Shown: positions 5,910 through 9,797 of the stretch, in pieces
How positions within the stretch are numbered: position 1 is the first letter of the stretch
How the letters are laid out: each line of letters starts with the position of its first letter
Origin: an uncultured Phycisphaerales bacterium
GTDB taxonomy: Bacteria; Planctomycetota; Phycisphaerae; WQYP01
DNA length: 9,797 nucleotides
NCBI GenBank assembly: GCA_937901265.1
Contig: CALCHA010000579.1
Coordinates: 1 to 9,797, forward strand
Direction: 5' to 3'
Program-made: the position numbers and the translations under genes
The notes under the pieces: model-generated
What the model saw: only the letters and a program-made list of their open reading frames with translations
What the model was told of the DNA's origin: nothing
Database searches by the model: none

Positions 5910-7072
5910 CCTGCTGTCAGGGCTCGCTCCGCCGCCGGAGTGCCCGCCAGTGCGGGGGCCGCGACCGGGGTACCGGGCAGGAGCAGCGAGAATCGCGACC
6001 CGCGGCCGGGCGCGCTGCTCACGGTCAGATCGCCGCCAAGCTGCAGCGCCAGTCGCCGGGCGATCGCGAGTCCCAGGCCAAAGCCCTTGGTCCGGTCGCG
6101 TTCCGCATTGCCCGCCTGAAAAAACTCCTCGAACAACCGCGACTGGTCGGCCGTGCTGATCCCCACGCCGGTATCGATGACGTGAATTTCCACCGCCGTC
6201 TCCGAGCGGTCGACACAGATCGTGACGCTGCCCTCGCGCGTGAATTTGATGGCATTGTTCACCAGGTTGGTGAGGACGCGCTCCAGCTTCACCGCATCGC
6301 TGTGCAGGTGGATGTCGTCGGGAACCTTGCTGAGCAATTCGAGTTGTTTTCCTGCCGCCAGCGCGTGGTGGGTGTGGTAGACCTGCTCCACCAGCGTGGC
6401 GAGTGCAAAGGTTCTGCAGGCGTTGCGCTCATCCATCGCATTGGCCCGGGCATACTCCAGCAGACGATCCAGCAGTGCGGCGGTCGCGCGGGCGCTGCCT
6501 TCGATCTCGTCGAGGGCCTGCGCGGCCATCGCCGCATCCTGCTTTTCTGTGGCCAGCTTGGCCAGGGTCGTCTGAAGCATCAGCCCGTTGAGCGGGGTTC
6601 GGAGGTCGTGGCTCAGGGAATTCAGAAAGAGGCTCTTGCGGCGCGATTCGTCCCGCATCAGCTCCAGGTCTTGAGCGAGTTTGCTGGAGCGCCCCAGCTC
6701 GGAGTAAATGACCTTGAGGTCGCGTGCGTTCCAGGCGTAGCGCCACGTGGAATAGACCAGCGCCAGCATGAAAAAGTCGTAAAGGCGCCACGCAGGCCAC
6801 ACCATCTTGATCGGAATGAACACATAGCCGCAGATGCCGCAGAAGACGAAGATGTTGCGCATGGTGTTCAGGGCCTGCCGCGCGGGCGTTTCGGGCATGG
6901 AGCGGCAGTTACGCCACCAATGCAGGGCGATCATGCCATAGCCCGCGGCCACCGCCAGATCCAGCGCGACGGTCAGCGCCACCCAGAAATAATCGTGGTT
7001 CATGCAGTCGGCCAGCTTCATATAGGGGCTGGCACCCCCTGCGAACCAGTCGAATAGCCGCGCCACATCCAT
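5906..7072 (-). CDS. Membrane sensor histidine kinase, orphan
   Basis: 388 residues. The start is ATG 7072, supported by GGAG 5 bases upstream; M18 and M24 are later alternatives. N-terminal sensor part: membrane helices near 29-52, 73-92 and 97-113, with only short loops and no large periplasmic domain. A coiled linker (115-148) leads to HisKA with the phosphoacceptor in LNSLSHDLRTPLNG (150-163; H155). HATPase_c follows: N box LTNLVNNAIKFT (268-279), G1 VIDTGVGIS (298-306), F box LFEEFFQAG (313-321) and G2 GFGLGLAIARRLA (330-342). All catalytic boxes are intact, so it should autophosphorylate. The stimulus is unknown; three closely spaced helices suggest sensing within or near the membrane. 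No response regulator is in the window. It is transcribed away from gltA and towards the HAD gene; its stop TAG (5906-5908) interlocks with the HAD stop TAA (5907-5909). The last 20 residues are Ala/Pro/Thr-rich and poorly structured. Confidence 0.9.
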   Translation of the reverse strand: MDVARLFDWFAGGASPYMKLADCMNHDYFWVALTVALDLAVAAGYGMIALHWWRNCRSMPETPARQALNTMRNIFVFCGICGYVFIPIKMVWPAWRLYDFFMLALVYSTWRYAWNARDLKVIYSELGRSSKLAQDLELMRDESRRKSLFLNSLSHDLRTPLNGLMLQTTLAKLATEKQDAAMAAQALDEIEGSARATAALLDRLLEYARANAMDERNACRTFALATLVEQVYHTHHALAAGKQLELLSKVPDDIHLHSDAVKLERVLTNLVNNAIKFTREGSVTICVDRSETAVEIHVIDTGVGISTADQSRLFEEFFQAGNAERDRTKGFGLGLAIARRLALQLGGDLTVSSAPGRGSRFSLLLPGTPVAAPALAGTPAAERALTAG

Positions 7073-7095
7073 GCCAACTCCGTTTCTGCAGCGCT

Positions 7096-7118
7096 GCCGC
7101 CGCGTTCCAATCGGCGGC
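7096..7118 (-). promoter_or_regulatory. Hairpin in the histidine kinase leader
   Basis: GCCGCCG (7096-7102) and CGGCGGC (7112-7118) form a perfect 7-bp stem with a 9-base loop, ending 23 bases before the kinase ATG. There is no T run, so it is not a terminator; it could affect mRNA stability or translation. Confidence 0.4.
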
Positions 7119-7136
7119 CCGCCCCTTCCGTGCTTT

Positions 7137-7148
7137 TCACGTTCGTGA
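7137..7148. promoter_or_regulatory. Perfect inverted repeat next to the kinase transcription start (possible operator)
   Basis: TCACG-TT-CGTGA is a 5-bp perfect dyad with a 2-base centre, in the 218-base divergent region between the kinase and gltA. It abuts the predicted kinase start site, a position where a bound repressor would block transcription. The regulator is unknown. Confidence 0.3.
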
Positions 7149-7155
7149 CGCCAAC

Positions 7156-7183
7156 ATTATCAAAGCTGCACCCATCCCTGCAA
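7156..7183 (-). promoter_or_regulatory. Likely promoter of the histidine kinase gene
   Basis: Read on the - strand: TTGCAG (7183-7178), a 16-base spacer, then GATAAT (7161-7156), 5 of 6 to the -10 consensus. The start would be near 7149, giving a leader of about 76 bases that contains a 7-bp hairpin (7096-7118). Confidence 0.4.
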
Positions 7184-7226
7184 CCCCTTTCCAGGCATCC
7201 ATTCTCGCACCTTTTTCCCGGATGAC

Positions 7227-7255
7227 TTGTGCAAAATGCTCGGCTGCGTTAAGTA
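7227..7255 (+). promoter_or_regulatory. Candidate promoter of gltA
   Basis: TTGTGC (7227-7232) is followed after 17 bases by TAAGTA (7250-7255). The spacing is ideal but the -10 matches consensus poorly. It would give a leader of roughly 30 bases carrying AAAAGGA (7272-7278). Confidence 0.25.
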
Positions 7256-7290
7256 TCGATTTGTCGGATTGCAAAAGGATGTGGCGGCAC

Positions 7291-8577
7291 ATGGCGAAAA
7301 GCGTACAACTTCTGGTGGATGGTAAACCTCACGATTTCCCCGTCGTTACCGGTAGCGAGGGTGAACAGGGCTTTGACATCACCAAACTGCGTGCCGACAC
7401 CGGCCTTATTACCCTCGATCCCGGCTACGGCAACACCGGCTCCTGCCAGTCGGCCATCACCTTCATCGACGGCGACAAGGGCGTCCTCCGCTACCGCGGC
7501 ATCCCCATCGAAGAATTCGCCGGCAACCCTGACTTCATCGAGGTCGCCTGGCTGCTCATCTTTGGCCGCCTGCCCAACCAGGAAGAATCCACGCGCTTCC
7601 GCGCCCGGCTTACCGCCAATGCCCACCTTCACGAGGCCATGAAATATCACTTCGAGGGCTTCCCGGCCGACGCCCCGCCCATGGCCATGCTCTCGGCCAT
7701 GATCAACACCCTGGGCTGCTTCCATGCCGAGATGCACGCTCTGAAGGGCGACGAACTCTTCGAAGAGGCCGCCGCACGCCTGATTTCCAAAATCCGCACC
7801 ATCGCCGCGTTCATCTACCGCCGCCTGCATGGCCTGCCCTATATGTACGCCGACCCCAAGCTCCGCTACTGCGCCAACCTCCTGCACATGATGTTCTCCA
7901 TGCCCCACGACCAGCACCGCGTGGATCCGGAGATCGAAAAGGCGCTCAACCTGATCTTCGTCCTGCACGCCGACCACGAGCAGAATTGCTCCACCTCCAC
8001 CGTTCGCATGGTCGGTTCTTCCAAGGCCAACCTCTTCGCCAGCGTTTCCGCCGGTGTCTGCGCACTGTGGGGCCCGCTCCACGGCGGGGCGAATGTCGAA
8101 GTTCTTGAGATGCTGGAACAAATCCACAAGGGTGGGCTCACCGCCGACAATTACATCGAAATGGCCAAGCAGAAGGGCTCCGGCGTCCGCCTCATGGGCT
8201 TCGGACACCGCGTCTACAAGAATTACGACCCGCGTGCCAAGATGCTTCAGGGCATCTCCGATCGCGTGCTCACCAAGCTGAACGTCAAGGACCCACTGCT
8301 CGACATCGCCCGCCGCCTCGAAGAGCAGGCCCTCAAGGACGACTACTTCGTCGCCCGCAAGCTTTATCCCAACGTGGACTTCTACAGCGGCATCATCATG
8401 CGGGCGATGGGGATCCCCACCTCCATGTTCACGGTCATGTTCGCCATCGGACGACTCCCCGGCTGGATCGCCCACTGGAAGGAACAGAGCGAGGAATCCA
8501 CGTCGCGCATCGCCCGCCCCCGCCAGATCTACACCGGGCCGGTGGACAAGCACTACGTGCCGATCGAGCAGCGGTGA
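7291..8577 (+). CDS. gltA: Citrate synthase, type II (hexameric, GltA-like)
   Basis: 428 residues from ATG 7291 (MAKSVQLLVDG). Earlier in-frame ATGs at 7222 and 7279 give cysteine-rich or unlike N-termini; AAAAGGA lies 12 bases upstream of 7291, a little far. The enzyme condenses acetyl-CoA with oxaloacetate in the first step of the TCA cycle, in the cytoplasm. The N-terminal small domain with DITKLR and LDPGYGNTGSCQSAIT identifies the bacterial type II form. The catalytic triad is in place: H264 in PLHGGAN, H306 in GFGHRVYKNYDPRAK and D363 in VDFYSG, matching H264, H305 and D362 of the E. coli enzyme. CoA and substrate residues lie around HADHEQNCSTSTVR and GRLPGWIAHWKEQ. Length is normal for the family. 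Type II enzymes are often NADH-inhibited; that property cannot be read here. It is single-gene and diverges from a sensor kinase; no clear terminator is seen after the stop. Confidence 0.95.
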   Translation: MAKSVQLLVDGKPHDFPVVTGSEGEQGFDITKLRADTGLITLDPGYGNTGSCQSAITFIDGDKGVLRYRGIPIEEFAGNPDFIEVAWLLIFGRLPNQEESTRFRARLTANAHLHEAMKYHFEGFPADAPPMAMLSAMINTLGCFHAEMHALKGDELFEEAAARLISKIRTIAAFIYRRLHGLPYMYADPKLRYCANLLHMMFSMPHDQHRVDPEIEKALNLIFVLHADHEQNCSTSTVRMVGSSKANLFASVSAGVCALWGPLHGGANVEVLEMLEQIHKGGLTADNYIEMAKQKGSGVRLMGFGHRVYKNYDPRAKMLQGISDRVLTKLNVKDPLLDIARRLEEQALKDDYFVARKLYPNVDFYSGIIMRAMGIPTSMFTVMFAIGRLPGWIAHWKEQSEESTSRIARPRQIYTGPVDKHYVPIEQR

Positions 8578-8809
8578 AAGCGGACAAGGCCCTCGCGCCG
8601 CCGTGCAGCCCGCCGGCGACGGTTGTGGAGCGTCCTCTGATCTGAACAGCCTTATGCTGCGCGGATCTGGATGCACACCATCTCCGCATGAAGGACGCTG
8701 TCAAATTGCTGCGGGGCACCGTCGATCGACGATAACCCCCGCCGTCTCGTCCGCCGATCCCTCTCTCACCACGCAGCCCCCCGCACCAGTGTCCCTGTTC
8801 CCTGAATTC
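8578..8809. other. Intergenic stretch between convergent gltA and the toxin gene
   Basis: 232 bases with no credible coding frame (the longest ATG reading I noted is about 15 codons), no RNA gene and no strong hairpin with a T run. Small GC-rich dyads (for example CCGT/ACGG flanking 8600-8620) are too weak to call a terminator. Confidence 0.5.
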
Positions 8810-9130
8810 TCACCGCGAAATTTCGACGAATTGCCCCGGCTGGATGGCTGCGATGACCTGCAACAGGCGCGGTGCCAATTTGACCAATTCCACATATTCG
8901 GTGCGCCCCGCCAGCACAATCACCGCAATGCCTGCCGCCTGCAGGTTCTGCTGATACGGCAGCCCCCGGTCCGCGGTGATCAGGACGTCAAATTTTTCCT
9001 GAAGCATCGCCGCGATCAACTGCCCGTTCCGCAGCGTTTTCCACCCCATGTAGTGCGCCGTGAAAACATCGTGCCCCGGAATATTCCGCCGCAGCCGTTC
9101 CGGCAAACACTCATCAAGCAGCACGCGCAT
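8810..9130 (-). CDS. DUF5615 PIN-like toxin of a type II toxin-antitoxin pair
   Basis: 106 residues from the ATG at 9130. The start is chosen because the family begins with MRVLLDECLPERL and because GAGAGAGGA lies 9 bases upstream inside the antitoxin gene; the longer frame to 9175 adds an unlike tail. Features of the DUF5615/COG4634 family (PIN-like, Mut7-C related) are visible: D6-E7 in LLDECLP, GHDVFTA (19-25), a W-x-x-L-x-N-G-Q-L pattern (30-38), and D54-R55 in LITADRGL (50-57). The acidic residues are presumed to bind metal in a ribonuclease-like site; activity is inferred from the PIN fold, not shown. Its first 17 bases overlap the end of the DUF433 gene, so the two are translationally coupled. 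Such pairs are common in planctomycetes and cyanobacteria. Confidence 0.8.
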   Translation of the reverse strand: MRVLLDECLPERLRRNIPGHDVFTAHYMGWKTLRNGQLIAAMLQEKFDVLITADRGLPYQQNLQAAGIAVIVLAGRTEYVELVKLAPRLLQVIAAIQPGQFVEISR

Positions 9131-9338
9131 CCGTGATGATCCTCTCTCTCGCCATCTCCAGCACCCCCAGTGCATGGTCCCGCGTCACCGTCGGAAAATC
9201 CTCCAGGAACTCCCCCAGGGTACTGCTCCCCTCCAGATAATCCCACAAGGTTTTCACGGGTACGCGCGTCCCCGTAAAACAAGGCGTCCCGCTCATGATT
9301 TCCGGGTCAATGCGCACCAGTTCCGTCACTACAGCCAT
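9114..9338 (-). CDS. DUF433 antitoxin
   Basis: 74 residues from ATG 9338 with a full AGGAGGT ribosome site. The DUF433/COG2442 signature DPEIMSGTPCFTGTRVPV (11-28) is intact, followed by a helical DNA-binding region TLWDYLEGSSTLGEFLEDFPT (30-50) and VTRDHALGVLEMARE (51-65). The family pairs with DUF5615 proteins; it is expected to neutralise the toxin and repress its own promoter. It lies 51 bases after the dnaA stop, on the same strand, and overlaps the toxin gene by 17 bases, so dnaA read-through could contribute to expression. No distinct -10/-35 could be found in the 51-base gap. Confidence 0.85.
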   Translation of the reverse strand: MAVVTELVRIDPEIMSGTPCFTGTRVPVKTLWDYLEGSSTLGEFLEDFPTVTRDHALGVLEMARERIITDARAA

Positions 9339-9343
9339 GCAAC

Positions 9344-9350
9344 ACCTCCT
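9344..9350 (-). promoter_or_regulatory. Perfect Shine-Dalgarno site of the antitoxin gene
   Basis: AGGAGGT on the - strand, 5 bases before the ATG. It is the strongest ribosome site in the window and fixes the DUF433 start; part of it falls in the stem described at 9347-9387. Confidence 0.8.
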
Positions 9351-9387
9351 GGAACGCCATGGTACCCGATGGTCGCACGCGCCAGGA
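9347..9387 (-). promoter_or_regulatory. Possible stem covering the antitoxin ribosome site
   Basis: On the - strand transcript TCCTGG (9387-9382) can pair with CCAGGA (9352-9347), enclosing a second stem CCAT/ATGG with an 8-base loop. The right outer arm contains the AGGA of the Shine-Dalgarno site. The large interior loop makes the structure weak unless stabilised. Confidence 0.3.
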
Positions 9388-9389
9388 AA

Positions 9390-9797
9390 TCACCCCGCCG
9401 CGGCCTGCGCCGAGTTGTTTCCCGTCGGCAGCAGCATCGCCTCGATCCGTTCCACCTGGGCCGCGAATTGCTCGTCGGCCGACCGGTTGTCCCCCACGGT
9501 GCGGATGGCGTGCATCACCGTCGTGTGGTCCCGCCCGCCGAAGTAGCCCCCGATTTCCTCCAGCGAATACCGCGTCTTCTGCCGCGCGAGGTACATGCAC
9601 ACCTGCCGCGGCAACGCAATCGACTTGTGCCGCTTCTTGCTCTGCAAATCCGCCAGCCGCACATTATAAAATCGCGTCACCGCATCGATGATCTGCTGGA
9701 TCGACACGATCCGTTCGCTCGGCGGAATCACGTCGCCCAGCGCCGCCCGCGCCACGTCCATGTCATACGTCCCCCCATTGAGCATCGCATACCCCTG
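9390..9797 (-). CDS. dnaA: Chromosomal replication initiator DnaA, C-terminal part (5'-partial)
   Basis: 135 residues are visible; the frame is open at the right edge, so the start lies beyond the window. The fragment enters at the end of domain III (AYAMLN-like helix, then DVARAALGDV) and covers domain IV, the DNA-binding domain. The sequence IQQIIDAVTRFYNVRLADL is followed by SKKRHKSIALPRQVCMYLAR and YSLEEIGGYF, then GGRDHTTVMHA, the DnaA-box recognition helix signature. It binds DnaA boxes at oriC and starts replication. The protein ends in a short Ala-rich tail (SAQAAAG). Downstream on the same strand is a toxin-antitoxin pair rather than dnaN. No cluster of TTATNCACA boxes was found in the window, so oriC, if next to dnaA, would be on its other side. 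Confidence 0.95.
   Translation of the reverse strand, partial: QGYAMLNGGTYDMDVARAALGDVIPPSERIVSIQQIIDAVTRFYNVRLADLQSKKRHKSIALPRQVCMYLARQKTRYSLEEIGGYFGGRDHTTVMHAIRTVGDNRSADEQFAAQVERIEAMLLPTGNNSAQAAAG

Noticed and set aside
5741..7057. 438-codon open frame on the + strand across the histidine kinase
   Set aside because: Antisense shadow; all histidine kinase boxes are on the - strand, and this frame also runs through the end of the HAD gene.
7230..7238. TGTGCAAAA resembling a DnaA box
   Set aside because: A single site with mismatches to TGTGGATAA and no cluster around it; not evidence for an origin.
7249..8676. 475-codon open frame on the - strand across gltA
   Set aside because: It is the antisense shadow of citrate synthase in GC-rich DNA; its protein is Gly/Val/His-rich without domain patterns, while the + strand has every catalytic motif.

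Overview
The window looks like a piece of a GC-rich bacterial chromosome, most likely a planctomycete of the Phycisphaerae type. That assignment is an inference. It rests on the pseudopilin, which has a GPYLxxxPxNP block followed by a GWLYxPxTG block as is common in PVC-group pilin-like proteins, on the TMTC-like membrane/TPR protein, and on a high-GC, codon-biased gene set. No marker gene in the window settles it.

Left part (1-4586, + strand): a type IV pilus / type II secretion-like operon. The 3' part of a TMTC-like multi-pass membrane protein with a TPR tail overlaps a prepilin gene by 4 bases (GTGA). An 82-residue anchored or secreted small protein follows. Next come a compact stem with a T8 run (terminator or attenuator) and then pilM-pilN-pilO, each junction an ATGA overlap. 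pilP and pilQ do not follow. The likely job is an inner-membrane PilMNO platform working with a pilin-like filament subunit; the TMTC-like protein may glycosylate an exported partner.

Middle (4587-5909, + strand): a self-contained transcription unit with an extended -10 promoter, a Shine-Dalgarno site and an intrinsic terminator. It encodes a 41-residue protein with no acidic residues. It is followed by a Cof-type HAD hydrolase that may be translated from a leaderless mRNA.

Right part (5906-9797): a membrane histidine kinase on the - strand whose stop codon interlocks with that of the HAD gene; a 218-base divergent promoter region; and citrate synthase (gltA) on the + strand. Converging on gltA from the right edge are the 3' end of dnaA and a DUF433/DUF5615 toxin-antitoxin pair directly downstream of it, all on the - strand. 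No tRNA, rRNA, CRISPR array, insertion sequence or prophage signal was seen. The strongest leads for something new are the 41-residue basic protein, the TMTC-like gene coupled to the pilin, and the small anchored protein with its attenuator inside the pilus operon.
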